From contig DATMBC010000103.1 of NCBI GenBank assembly GCA_035559435.1, positions 111,001 to 175,000 of the forward strand: a stretch of DNA of 64,000 bases, written 5' to 3'. This DNA comes from a bacterium. Its GTDB lineage: Bacteria; Zixibacteria; MSB-5A5; WJJR01. Positions 40,829-49,351 of the stretch are shown here, piece by piece. Position numbers and translations under genes: made by a program. Each line of letters opens with the position of its first letter. Position 1 is the stretch's first letter. Under the pieces are notes generated by a model. It ran no database searches. It was not told the origin of the DNA and was given only the letters and a program-made list of their open reading frames with translations.

Positions 40829-41746
40829 ATGATTGAAGTTCAGGATCTGAGCAAGACCTACGGCGCCACCCGCGCCGTCGACCATATCTCCTTCACCGTG
40901 CCCACCGGCCAGATCATGGGCTTTCTCGGCCCCAATGGCGCCGGCAAGAGCACGACGATGAAGATCATCACCTGCTTTATGCCCCCGACCGAGGGGCGGG
41001 TGTTGATCGACGGACTCGACGCCGAGGAGCACTCCCTCGAAGTGCGCCGCAAAATCGGCTACCTCCCCGAAAACAATCCCCTCTATGCCGAAATGAACGT
41101 GCTGGACTACCTGACCTTCGTCCAGCGCCTGCGCGGCATTCCCGCCTCGGAGCACAAGCGGCGCAACGACCGCATGGTCGAACTCTGCGGCCTGGGTGAA
41201 GTGGTGCGCAAGGACATCGGCGAACTGTCCAAGGGGTACCGGCAACGCGTCGGGCTGGCGCAGGCGATCATCCATGAACCGGAAATCCTGATCCTCGATG
41301 AGCCGACCGTGGGGTTGGACCCCAACCAGATCGTTGAAATCCGCGCGCTGATCAAGGAACTGGGCCGCGCCAAAACGCTCATCCTCTGCACGCACATCCT
41401 TTCGGAAGTCGAGCAGGCCTGCGACCGGGTGCTGATCATTAACCGCGGGAAGATCGTCGCCGACGGTTCGCCGTCGTCGCTGCGCGCCGCCTCACAGGGG
41501 CAGGAGCGTCTCTGGGTCGAGATCAAGGGCCCGGCCGGCGAGGTCCGCGCGGCGCTGGAAAAACTCCCGGGCGCGGCCCGTGTCGCCCCCGACAGCAACG
41601 GCCGCTTTGTGATTGAATCGGCCGGCGGACGCGACCTGCGCGAGTCGGTCTTCACCATGGTTAAGGAACGCGACTGGGTACTTTTGGAGATGCGCCGCGA
41701 GAGCGTGCGTCTCGAAGATGTCTTCCGCGAACTGACCGCCGGGTAA
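40829..41746 (+). CDS. ABC transporter ATP-binding protein (GldA-like)
   Basis: 305 residues. Complete ABC ATPase: Walker A GFLGPNGAGKSTT, signature LSKGYRQRVGLAQAI, Walker B EILILDEPTVGLDPNQ, H-loop CTHILSEVEQ. The C-terminal 70 residues are the extension typical of ABC-2 exporters of the GldA/NosF type. With the permease and the GldG-like protein that follow, it forms a gliding-type exporter. In Bacteroidota, GldAFG is needed for gliding; elsewhere the substrate is unknown. Confidence 0.9.
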   Translation: MIEVQDLSKTYGATRAVDHISFTVPTGQIMGFLGPNGAGKSTTMKIITCFMPPTEGRVLIDGLDAEEHSLEVRRKIGYLPENNPLYAEMNVLDYLTFVQRLRGIPASEHKRRNDRMVELCGLGEVVRKDIGELSKGYRQRVGLAQAIIHEPEILILDEPTVGLDPNQIVEIRALIKELGRAKTLILCTHILSEVEQACDRVLIINRGKIVADGSPSSLRAASQGQERLWVEIKGPAGEVRAALEKLPGAARVAPDSNGRFVIESAGGRDLRESVFTMVKERDWVLLEMRRESVRLEDVFRELTAG

Positions 41747-41752
41747 GACGCC

Positions 41753-42469
41753 ATGATGACGAACACCTGGACATTCACGGTCAAGGAGTTGAAGAGCTTC
41801 TTTAACTCGCCGGTGGCCTATGTCATCCTGACCCTGTTCTTGTTGATCGCGGGCTGGTTCTTTTCGGCCGGGTTGTTCCTCGTCGGCCAGGCCGAACTGC
41901 GCGACCTGTTCAGCACCGTGGTCCCGCTGGCCTTCCTCTTTTTTGTTCCCGCCATCACCATGCGGTTGATCGCCGAGGAGAAGAAAAGCGGGACGCTCGA
42001 ACTGTTGGTCACGCTGCCGGTGCGGGATGTGGAGATCGTGCTCGGCAAGTTCCTCGCCGCGTTCATCCTGCTGGCGGTGGCGCTGCTGCTCACGTTCGCG
42101 TATCCGATGACCATCGCCACGCTCGGCGACCCCGACGGCGGCGCGATCGTCGGCGGGTATCTGGGGTTGCTGATGATGGGCGCCAGTTACCTCGCCATCG
42201 GCATGTTTACCTCGGGGCTCACGCAAAACCAGATTGTCGCGTTCATCACCGGCTTTGTGCTGATCTTCGTGTTCTACATGCTCGACAAGGTGGTCATCTT
42301 CTTCCCCGGCGCGATCGCGTCGATCCTGGAGTACCTGTCGATCACCTATCATCTGGACAACATCGCGCGCGGCATCATCGACACGCGTGACGTGATCTAT
42401 TTCGCGTCGGTGATCACGGTCTTTCTCTATCTGGCCGTGCGCACGCTCGAATCGCGCCGCTGGCGCTAA
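41753..42469 (+). CDS. ABC-2 type permease (GldF-like)
   Basis: 238 residues with six membrane segments. TWTFTVKELKSFFNSPVAYVIL is the characteristic N-terminus of GldF-like permeases (quoted partly: KELKSFFNSPVAYV), followed by PAITMRLIAEEKKSGTLELL, the conserved ABC-2 cytoplasmic loop. The gene starts 6 nt after the ATPase gene and ends 3 nt before the GldG-like gene. Confidence 0.9.
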   Translation: MMTNTWTFTVKELKSFFNSPVAYVILTLFLLIAGWFFSAGLFLVGQAELRDLFSTVVPLAFLFFVPAITMRLIAEEKKSGTLELLVTLPVRDVEIVLGKFLAAFILLAVALLLTFAYPMTIATLGDPDGGAIVGGYLGLLMMGASYLAIGMFTSGLTQNQIVAFITGFVLIFVFYMLDKVVIFFPGAIASILEYLSITYHLDNIARGIIDTRDVIYFASVITVFLYLAVRTLESRRWR

Positions 42470-42472
42470 GCG

Positions 42473-44056
42473 GTGGAATGGCTCATGCAGAAGAATGTCC
42501 GCAAAGGGATCGGTTCGCTGACGGCGGTGCCGCTGTTTGTGGCGGTGGTGATCGCCGTCAACCTGATCAGTCTGTTCTTCTTTGCGCGCATTGACATCAC
42601 CGACGAACGGCTCTACTCGCTGTCGGACGCGTCCAAGCGGCTGGCCGAGTCGCTCGATGATCCGGTTGTCTGCAAACTCTACTTCTCCGAGGACGTCCCG
42701 GCGCCGTACAATGCCAATGCCCGCTACCTGAAGGACCAGCTCTACGAGTACCGCGCCTACTCCGGCGGGCAGCTGCGCTTTGAGTTCATCGACCCGGTCA
42801 AGACCGACCGCGAACGCGAGGCGCAGGCCCTCGGCATCCCGCCCCTGCAGGTTCAGGCCATCGAGAAGGACAAGATGGAACTGAAGAAGGTGTACATGGG
42901 GCTGGCCTTCCTGTATGAGGATAAGAAGGAAGTCATTCCGGTGGTGCAGTCGACGCGCAACCTGGAATACGAAATCTCCAGCGCCATCCGCAAGGTGACC
43001 GCCGACGAGGTGCCCATCGTCGGGCTGTTGGCCGGACACGGAGAACCGGAGCAGGGCGCCGGCCTCGACATGCTCACGCAGGCGATGGAGCAGCTCTATG
43101 AACTGCGCGCCGTCCGGATCGCCCCGGGGCAGTTGATTGACCCCAAAATCGACGTGCTGCTGATCATCGGCCCGACCGATTCGGTGCGCGCCTGGGACCG
43201 TTACGCCATCGATCAATTCGTGATGCGCGGCGGACGGCTGGCCGTCTTCTACGATCCAGTCGAGACCCGGCTGCAGGAACAGCAGGCGATGGACCGTCGC
43301 ACCAACTGGCCGGAGTTCCTGCGCACCTACGGGATCGCCTTCAAGCCGGGGTTGGTGATCGACGCGCGCTGCGCGCGCATCGGCGTCACGCAGCAGCAGG
43401 GTTTCCTGCGCTTTCAGAACATCGTCGAGTATCCCTACATGCCGCAGGTCTCCGATTTCAATCCGGAGCACCTGGTCGGCAAAGATCTGCAGGCGGTCGA
43501 CTTCCCGTTCGTGTCGCCGCTGGATTCGACCGCGGTCGACGGGACCAATTTGACCTTCACTCCCATCTGCTGGTCGTCGGAGCGCTCGGGCGTGCGGCGC
43601 GCGCCCTACGACATTTCGGCGATGCGGCAGTACCTGCCGGCGGACTTCACCGAGCCGCATCAGGTTCTCGCGGCTGCCATCACCGGCGCGTTCACCAGCG
43701 CCTACCCGAGCGGACCGCCGCCCGATTCGATGGTCAACACCGCGGTGCTGCCGCCGGCCACCGGCAGCATTTCCGATAACCGCATTGTGCTGGTGGGCGA
43801 CGCCGACTGCGTCAGCGACAACGGCCTGCGCAACCCGGCCAACGCCGCCTTCGTGATGAACGTCGTCGACTGGCTCTCGCAGGAAGAGGGCCTGATCTCG
43901 ATCCGCGCGCGCAATGTCACCGTGCGCCCGCTCGAGGAAGTCTCCGAGGGAAGCCGCACGATGGTCAAGTACGCCAACGTGTTCGGTCCGCCGCTGTTGG
44001 TCGTGTTGTACGGCGTGTGGCGCTGGCAGTCGCGCCGCCGTCGCAAGATGGGTTGA
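42473..44056 (+). CDS. GldG-like ABC transporter accessory protein
   Basis: 527 residues. One N-terminal membrane helix (LTAVPLFVAVVIAVNLISLFFF), a large periplasmic domain opening DITDERLYSLSDASKRL, which is the GldG/DUF7088 hallmark, and PVVCKLYFSEDVPAPYNAN. PIVGLLAGHGEPEQG follows, and a C-terminal helix (PPLLVVLYGVWRW) anchors it again. Starts at GTG 42473 or ATG 42485. Part of the ATPase-permease-GldG exporter; the periplasmic domain probably binds a substrate or partner. Confidence 0.88.
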   Translation: MEWLMQKNVRKGIGSLTAVPLFVAVVIAVNLISLFFFARIDITDERLYSLSDASKRLAESLDDPVVCKLYFSEDVPAPYNANARYLKDQLYEYRAYSGGQLRFEFIDPVKTDREREAQALGIPPLQVQAIEKDKMELKKVYMGLAFLYEDKKEVIPVVQSTRNLEYEISSAIRKVTADEVPIVGLLAGHGEPEQGAGLDMLTQAMEQLYELRAVRIAPGQLIDPKIDVLLIIGPTDSVRAWDRYAIDQFVMRGGRLAVFYDPVETRLQEQQAMDRRTNWPEFLRTYGIAFKPGLVIDARCARIGVTQQQGFLRFQNIVEYPYMPQVSDFNPEHLVGKDLQAVDFPFVSPLDSTAVDGTNLTFTPICWSSERSGVRRAPYDISAMRQYLPADFTEPHQVLAAAITGAFTSAYPSGPPPDSMVNTAVLPPATGSISDNRIVLVGDADCVSDNGLRNPANAAFVMNVVDWLSQEEGLISIRARNVTVRPLEEVSEGSRTMVKYANVFGPPLLVVLYGVWRWQSRRRRKMG

Positions 44057-44080
44057 TCGTCCATCGGGGGCGCTGCGATC

Positions 44081-45049
44081 ATGAAACGAAACACGCTCGT
44101 GCTCGCCGGTCTGGTCGTCCTGCTCTGGGGCGCCTGGTACGTCTTCCACACCGAAGAGAAGACCGAACTGTCGATCCGCGAACGCCGCGATTTCTTCAAG
44201 GCCGATTCGACCGCGGTCGATTCCATCGCCGTCAAATATGCCAACTGGGCCTATCTCTCCCGGCGCGGCGGCAACTGGACGGTGATCTTTCCCGAGTACA
44301 GCCACGCGGCCGACCCGAACATCCTGCGCGATGTCTTTCGCTTCACCAACGAGATGGTGCTCGAGAACCTGATCTCGACCCGCCCGGAAAAACACAGCTC
44401 CTTCCAGGTCGACACCACCAGCGGCACCGTGCTGCAATTCTTCGCCGGCGGCGTGCCCGTGGCCGAGTTCGTCATGGGCAAGGCGGGGGCCGATTTCAAT
44501 CACACCTATATCCGCCAACTGCAGTCCGATTCGGTCTACATGGCCCGCGGCGACTTCCAGCGCGTCTTCCGCCGCGTGCCGACCGACTGGGGCTCGCGGG
44601 TGATCGCGGAGACCGACTCGGCGCAACTGGTCAGCGTGCGCTGGATCACCCGCGACGGCGAGGTGCGGGTGGCGCGCGCCGACAACGGACCATGGCTGGT
44701 CTACAAGGACGGCGCCGCCGCCGGTCTGCCGGTCGACACCGCGGTCTTCAATGTCCGACTCCGCCGGTTCACGCCACTCACCACCGATGCCTTCGCCTCG
44801 GCCGGCACCGGCGTCGAGGCCGAAACGGACAACCCGTACATGCAGCTGATTCTTGACAGCCGCGACGGACGCTCCGACACGCTCTTGTGGAACCACCCGA
44901 AGGAAGACGATGGCCGCTACTTCGCCTTCCGACCCGGACGTCCCAAGCCGCTGTTTATCTTCTACAAGGGTTCTTTCGACCGCATCAAGGGTGTCTACGC
45001 CGACCTGATCGACAAGGGCGGCATCAAGCGCATCGACGAGCCGCAATAA
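44081..45049 (+). CDS. DUF4340-type protein of the gld-type exporter operon
   Basis: 322 residues. N-terminal membrane helix (LVLAGLVVLLWGAWYVF) followed by a soluble beta-rich domain: ADSTAVDSIAVKYANWAYLSRRGGNW and RGDFQRVFRRVPTDWGSR (short pieces quoted) match DUF4340 proteins. These usually follow GldG-like genes in this kind of operon. It starts 24 nt after the GldG-like gene. Function unknown, presumably a periplasmic component of the same exporter. Confidence 0.82.
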   Translation: MKRNTLVLAGLVVLLWGAWYVFHTEEKTELSIRERRDFFKADSTAVDSIAVKYANWAYLSRRGGNWTVIFPEYSHAADPNILRDVFRFTNEMVLENLISTRPEKHSSFQVDTTSGTVLQFFAGGVPVAEFVMGKAGADFNHTYIRQLQSDSVYMARGDFQRVFRRVPTDWGSRVIAETDSAQLVSVRWITRDGEVRVARADNGPWLVYKDGAAAGLPVDTAVFNVRLRRFTPLTTDAFASAGTGVEAETDNPYMQLILDSRDGRSDTLLWNHPKEDDGRYFAFRPGRPKPLFIFYKGSFDRIKGVYADLIDKGGIKRIDEPQ

Positions 45050-45064
45050 CGTCGGAGACGCCAT

Positions 45065-45445
45065 GTGATCATCGGACTGGGCATCGATCAGATCGAAATC
45101 GCCCGCGTGGCTCGCAGCTGGCAGAAGTACGGCGACCGTTTTGGGCGGCGTGTCTTCACCGACGCCGAGTGGGCCTATTGCCTGTCGCGTCCGCATCCGG
45201 CCGAGTCCATGGCCGGACGGTTCGCCGCCAAGGAGGCGGCGATGAAGGCGCTCGGCTTGGGCTGGCCCGGCGGGATTGCCTGGCGTGACATCGAAATCAC
45301 CCGCGAACCGACCGGCAAGCCCGGTCTGCGATTCTTCCGCAAGGCCGAATTGCGCGCCGCGCGTCTGGGCGTGACCCACACCGCGGTCAGCATGACGCAC
45401 GATCTCACGTACTCGTCGGCAACCGTCGTTTTCGAGAAAGATTAG
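45065..45445 (+). CDS. acpS: Holo-[acyl-carrier-protein] synthase
   Basis: 126 residues, full-length AcpS, transferring 4'-phosphopantetheine from CoA to ACP. IIGLGIDQIEIARV has the Mg-binding aspartate, RFAAKEAAMKALG the catalytic Glu/Lys motif, and VSMTHDLTYSSATVVFE the C-terminal strand. It starts at GTG 45065. It sits 15 nt after the DUF4340 gene and ends only 4 nt from the stop of the convergent gene. Confidence 0.94.
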   Translation: MIIGLGIDQIEIARVARSWQKYGDRFGRRVFTDAEWAYCLSRPHPAESMAGRFAAKEAAMKALGLGWPGGIAWRDIEITREPTGKPGLRFFRKAELRAARLGVTHTAVSMTHDLTYSSATVVFEKD

Positions 45446-45449
45446 AGCG

Positions 45450-46673
45450 TCATCGTCCGCGGCGACGGGAGTTCCTGGCCGCCGGCGCGTCGGATTTGTC
45501 GTGCGCGGTGACGGCGGCCGTCAGGGATTCCAGCGCCAGTTTCTCCGACTTCAGCAGATCGCCCAGCAATTGGAGGGCGTGTCCGCGGGCGCGCGCGTTC
45601 TTCCACTGGCGCGCCAGATCGATCGAACCCGTCGCGTCACCGTAGAGCGCGTTCGCCAACTCGGCGAGCGTACCGGAGGCCGTGTGCAGGTGATACTGCG
45701 CCAATTTCAGCGGCTCGGTGATCGCGGTGTCGCGTTTCGTGCCCGCCAGCGAAGCGCACACGCCGACCAAGTCTACACGGACGCGCCGCATCCGTCCCAG
45801 CGCCAACGGATCACGCGGGTCGTGCGTCGGAGCCAGAGCCGGCAGCGTATCGGAGGATGCCAACAGATCCTGAACGCGTCGCAGGCTCAGCGGATAGGGC
45901 CGCACACCCTCCGCCGCCACCCCTTGGACCGAACGCACAATCGCGCGCAGATATTCCCAACTCAACGAATCCGCCGACAACTTCGGACGGTCCGTACGTC
46001 CGGTGATCGCCCAGGCCACTCCGGCGGTCGGACGATCGCTCCAATAGGTGAATCGTTCATGCCGTTCCGATTCGAGGACAATCTCAGGGCTGCCCGCCTC
46101 GTCGAACCACCACCAGTGGTCGGGCTCGCGCTGATCATAACCGTAGATCACCGCCGCCAGCGGATTGTTCATCAGCACCGGCTGGTCGGCGGACAGCGCT
46201 GCCGACAGCGACTCAGCGAAGGCGGCGGGCGGCAGGTCCAGCGGAATCAACTCGCGATAGCCAAGACCCGATCCGTCGAGGAAGGCGCGGATCTCGATGC
46301 GCTGACGGTCGGGATCGGGACGGTCATCGGCAAACACCGGCGGCCACTCCAGCGGGGACCGGTTCATTCGCAACATCAGCACCGGATCGAACGGGGTCTG
46401 ATAGTAGAGGCAGAGACGTTCCAGCGAATAGGCGAGAGGATCGGCGGCGCTGGAATGCGTCACCCGCATGGCGGTCGCATCCCAGGTGGTGATGAGGTGG
46501 AAGATCGGGCGTGGTGCCGTGACAACCGAATCGGTCTTGGAAGCGGTCGCGCGGGGCCGCTGCGCCCCCGCCGGGTGCACATGCGCGATGATGGCGATGG
46601 CGCACAAACAGGCCAGCGGCCACCATTGAACACGCGCTGTCGCTGTCCGGGTTTCCACGGAGGGAAGATACAC
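45450..46673 (-). CDS. Exported protein of unknown function
   Basis: 407 residues with a probable signal peptide (WWPLACLCAIAIIAHVHPAGA). SADQPVLMNNPLAAVIYGYDQREPDHWWWFDEAG is faintly like the second half of papain-fold or C39-like domains (only described, catalytic residues not evident). The C-terminal 100 residues are helical (AQYHLHTASGTLAELANALYG) and the tail is basic. It lies 44 nt downstream of the barrel gene and is probably in that operon. No family recognised. Confidence 0.6.
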   Translation of the reverse strand: MYLPSVETRTATARVQWWPLACLCAIAIIAHVHPAGAQRPRATASKTDSVVTAPRPIFHLITTWDATAMRVTHSSAADPLAYSLERLCLYYQTPFDPVLMLRMNRSPLEWPPVFADDRPDPDRQRIEIRAFLDGSGLGYRELIPLDLPPAAFAESLSAALSADQPVLMNNPLAAVIYGYDQREPDHWWWFDEAGSPEIVLESERHERFTYWSDRPTAGVAWAITGRTDRPKLSADSLSWEYLRAIVRSVQGVAAEGVRPYPLSLRRVQDLLASSDTLPALAPTHDPRDPLALGRMRRVRVDLVGVCASLAGTKRDTAITEPLKLAQYHLHTASGTLAELANALYGDATGSIDLARQWKNARARGHALQLLGDLLKSEKLALESLTAAVTAHDKSDAPAARNSRRRGR

Positions 46674-46717
46674 GCGGCGCGTCGGGAAAGTCCAAGCGGG
46701 ATAGCAGGCAGAGGGAA

Positions 46718-47884
46718 TCAGAACGTCACGACGAAATGCTGGAGCACTTCGAGTCCGGACAAGTCGATGGCGCCGAGGCCCTGCGCGCCGTCGGAGGAAC
46801 CGGTCCAGACCCGCGCGCCAAACCCGGCGCGCGCCCTGAGCCCGAGCGCAAGATCCAGCCCTCCGCCGAACCCGGCCAGATGCGCCGCGTCCTCGAAAAA
46901 CGGCGACGCTTTGGGATAGTCGTTGGCGGCAAGAAACTTTGCATCGACCGACAGCCAGCCGCTGACGGATTGACCCACCGGCATCCGTCCGGCGGCATGC
47001 AGACGGAAATCATCGCCGTGGCGTTTGTCCGTCTCGGCGATCAGGTCCTCCGCCGGCCCGGGCTGTTTGTCTTTGCCGCGCTGGATATACCGCAGACCGC
47101 CTTCCAGCGCGCCGCGGCCGAGCGCCACCACACCCGCCAGCCGGGCGTCGAATTGCACGCCATCGCGAAAGACCGCTTCGCCGTCGAGTTTGTCGTTGGT
47201 GCTGTAAATCACCAGCAGATCACAGGTCAGTCGATGGTTGGCGGGCCAGATGCGCTCGGCGCCGATGCCGCCGACCAGCCGTGACCCCGGCTGATATTCA
47301 CGGCCGTTATCGTATGGCTCATACGTTCCCGCCAGATACAGCGCCGCCGAGGCGCCGACCACCCATTGCCCAGCCGGCAGCGCCAGTCCCGCCTGACCGA
47401 AGAGGTTAATGCCCTCGCCGGGATTCTTCAGCGGGAAGTTGAGGAAGTCGGATGACAGCCAGGACAACAGCTCCTGCTGGTCGCGCGAGAGTTTCTTTTG
47501 TCCGGTCGGCAACGACACTCCGCCGGCCAGGAGCACCTGATCTCCCATCAGGGAGGCAGCCACCTGGGCTTTGGCGTCGGTCAGGCCGCTGATCGGGTCG
47601 CCCGCGGAGGGCCAGTCTGCCGACGCGCTGACCACCGCGCCGGTCACCGCCAGTTCGACATTCTCGGCCAGCCCGGAGCGGATTGTCAGCGGCACATGCC
47701 ATTCCTGAAGCGTGAACTCCTCATCGCCCGACACTTTCCACGACATGTAGGTGAGCCGCTGCGACATTTCCGGATTCTGGCCGTGGATGATCTGCGCGCG
47801 CGCCGATGTCGCGACCGCGGCGAGCATCGCGATGATGCCCAGGGCGGCCAGGGTCGTGCATGCCGGCGATCCTCTGCGGCTCAT
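46718..47884 (-). CDS. Outer-membrane beta-barrel protein of unknown function
   Basis: 388 residues. The signal peptide is LAALGIIAMLAAVATSARAQ. The body alternates as amphipathic strands (VPLTIRSGLAENVELAVTGAV, DQVLLAGGVSLPTGQKKLS, QFDARLAGVVALGRGALEGG) and ends LEVLQHFVVTF with a terminal Phe, the mark of a barrel recognised by BAM. It resembles putative transporter/phenol-MetA-type barrels. The start overlaps the stop of the FlgO-like lipoprotein gene (ATGA), so the pair is translationally coupled. Confidence 0.72.
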   Translation of the reverse strand: MSRRGSPACTTLAALGIIAMLAAVATSARAQIIHGQNPEMSQRLTYMSWKVSGDEEFTLQEWHVPLTIRSGLAENVELAVTGAVVSASADWPSAGDPISGLTDAKAQVAASLMGDQVLLAGGVSLPTGQKKLSRDQQELLSWLSSDFLNFPLKNPGEGINLFGQAGLALPAGQWVVGASAALYLAGTYEPYDNGREYQPGSRLVGGIGAERIWPANHRLTCDLLVIYSTNDKLDGEAVFRDGVQFDARLAGVVALGRGALEGGLRYIQRGKDKQPGPAEDLIAETDKRHGDDFRLHAAGRMPVGQSVSGWLSVDAKFLAANDYPKASPFFEDAAHLAGFGGGLDLALGLRARAGFGARVWTGSSDGAQGLGAIDLSGLEVLQHFVVTF

Positions 47885-49227
47885 GGCTTCGCCTGGTCGA
47901 ACTGACCATGGATGATGATGGTCGTGTTCGTGGAGGGCGGTGTGTAGGGATCGTCGATCGGCCCCGGCGGCGTCGTCGGCACCAGCCCGGCCTGGCCAAG
48001 CATGGCGCCCAGCCGGTCATCGGTGCGCGCCGGGCGTTCGGTCCACTCGAACGGGCCGCTGTGTTGCTCGATGAAATCCGCCAGCGGCTCGGGGCTTGCG
48101 TTCAGATCCAGCGAGGCCAGGTACGACATCTCACGGGCGCGATCGGCCGCTTCTCGGAAGCGCGGGTCGACATCCACGGCGCGCTCATACTCCCGCGCGG
48201 CATCGCGGGCGCGACCGGCTTCCTCTTCGGCCAATCCGCGCGCGTAGGACAGGTAGGCGACAAACGACTCGGTCGGAATCCGGTCGAGCGCCAGCTTCTC
48301 TTCCAACGTCGGCTCGATGCGCAACTTGGCGAGAATCTCCCAGAGGATGCGTTTCTCCATCTGGAACAACTGCGCCAGTTCGCCGACTTGGTCGCGCGCC
48401 GCGTCGAAGCGGCCGTCGAGGACTCCGACCAGACGGGTCCGCAGGCGCAGCCGTCCGGGCTCCACTTCCACCGCCTCGCCACCGACCACATGGGCGGCGC
48501 CGAGCAACCGTCCCAGCCGCGGCGCGCCGGCCGAGTCGAAAGGCGCCAGCGGCGACCGCTTCAACTCCCGGATCAGCCGGTCGACTCGCTCCCGCTCAAC
48601 GACCCGCAGCGATTTCACTTTAGCAAGGTCCAACGCCAGCAATTCGGCCAGTCCGCGTCCGATGGGACGCAGGTTGTCGGGTAGACTGTCCGAGTTGAAC
48701 GGGATGATCGCGATGGCCGATTCGGACAACGGCGGTGTGCCGGCCGCACGCTCGCGCGCCAGCGCCGCCTGGGCGGCCAGCCGCGCCTGCTCCCCGCGCA
48801 AGGTCTCGATGCGTTTGGTCAGATCGCGTGTCAATGCGCCCGAGGGTCGCCGCGCGATGCACTCCTCATAGTGTCGGATGGCCGCCTCGACACTGTCTTC
48901 TTCTTCGGCGATGTAGCCGAGAAAGAGATAGGCCGAAGGGAGATAGCCATCGAGTTCGACGGCCCGCGCAAACGACGCGCGCGCCGGCGCAAACTGCTGC
49001 GTGTGGAACTGGGCCTCGCCCAAGCGCGCCCAGGCGCGGGCATCATCGGGTGAGGAAATCGTCTGCGAGGTCAAAAGCGGGACCGCCCGGGCATAGTCAC
49101 CCTCATACATCGCCCGCATGGCCCGCTGCCCGACGGTGGCCGCGCATCCGCCTCCGGCCAGAAGCACGCCGAGCGCGAGGGCGCAGGCGAAGACCCCCTG
49201 GGAGACGCGTTTCCGACCTGAGATCAT
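47881..49227 (-). CDS. TPR lipoprotein with FlgO/CsgG-like domain
   Basis: 448 residues. Lipobox LLAGGGCAA. Tetratricopeptide-like repeats occupy about 40-150 (AWARLGEAQFHTQQFAPARASF, PSAYLFLGYIAEEEDSVEAA). A FlgO/CsgG-type domain spans about 165-300: SAIAIIPFNSDSLPDNLRPIGRGLAELLALDL and SLRVVERERVDRLIREL (described in parts). Two further TPRs and a proline-rich tail follow. CsgG forms the curli export pore and FlgO is an outer-membrane flagellar lipoprotein; neither curli nor flagella genes are here, so the role is open. A promoter may lie at 49235-49264. Confidence 0.82.
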   Translation of the reverse strand: MISGRKRVSQGVFACALALGVLLAGGGCAATVGQRAMRAMYEGDYARAVPLLTSQTISSPDDARAWARLGEAQFHTQQFAPARASFARAVELDGYLPSAYLFLGYIAEEEDSVEAAIRHYEECIARRPSGALTRDLTKRIETLRGEQARLAAQAALARERAAGTPPLSESAIAIIPFNSDSLPDNLRPIGRGLAELLALDLAKVKSLRVVERERVDRLIRELKRSPLAPFDSAGAPRLGRLLGAAHVVGGEAVEVEPGRLRLRTRLVGVLDGRFDAARDQVGELAQLFQMEKRILWEILAKLRIEPTLEEKLALDRIPTESFVAYLSYARGLAEEEAGRARDAAREYERAVDVDPRFREAADRAREMSYLASLDLNASPEPLADFIEQHSGPFEWTERPARTDDRLGAMLGQAGLVPTTPPGPIDDPYTPPSTNTTIIIHGQFDQAKP

Positions 49228-49234
49228 CAGGTCA

Positions 49235-49264
49235 CAGATAGCCGCCCCGGCCTGGCCGAGTCAA
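49235..49264 (-). promoter_or_regulatory. Candidate promoter of the FlgO/CsgG-like operon
   Basis: Minus strand: TTGACT (49259-49264), 18-bp spacer, TATCTG (49235-49240). The +1 would fall next to the ATG at 49227, implying a leaderless or near-leaderless transcript. Confidence 0.3.
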
Positions 49265-49291
49265 TGCGATTGTTCAGGCACAGGCGGGAAC

Positions 49292-49305
49292 GCCGTCCGG
49301 ACGGC
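49292..49305. promoter_or_regulatory. Palindrome in a divergent promoter region
   Basis: GCCGTCCGGACGGC, perfect 14-bp palindrome between the FlgO-like operon and the cohesin-like lipoprotein gene. Could be an operator; no direct support. Confidence 0.3.
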
Positions 49306-49351
49306 TTATGCCTTGACAGGGAGGTACCCGTGGCGGGAGATTGGCCGCGTG

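Noticed and set aside
41492..45400. A 1302-codon open frame on the minus strand
   Set aside because: It lies antisense to the ATPase, permease, GldG-like, DUF4340 and acpS genes, all of which have clear family motifs. Its translation is low-complexity, charged and Gly/Arg/Asp/His-rich, as expected from a GC-rich complement.
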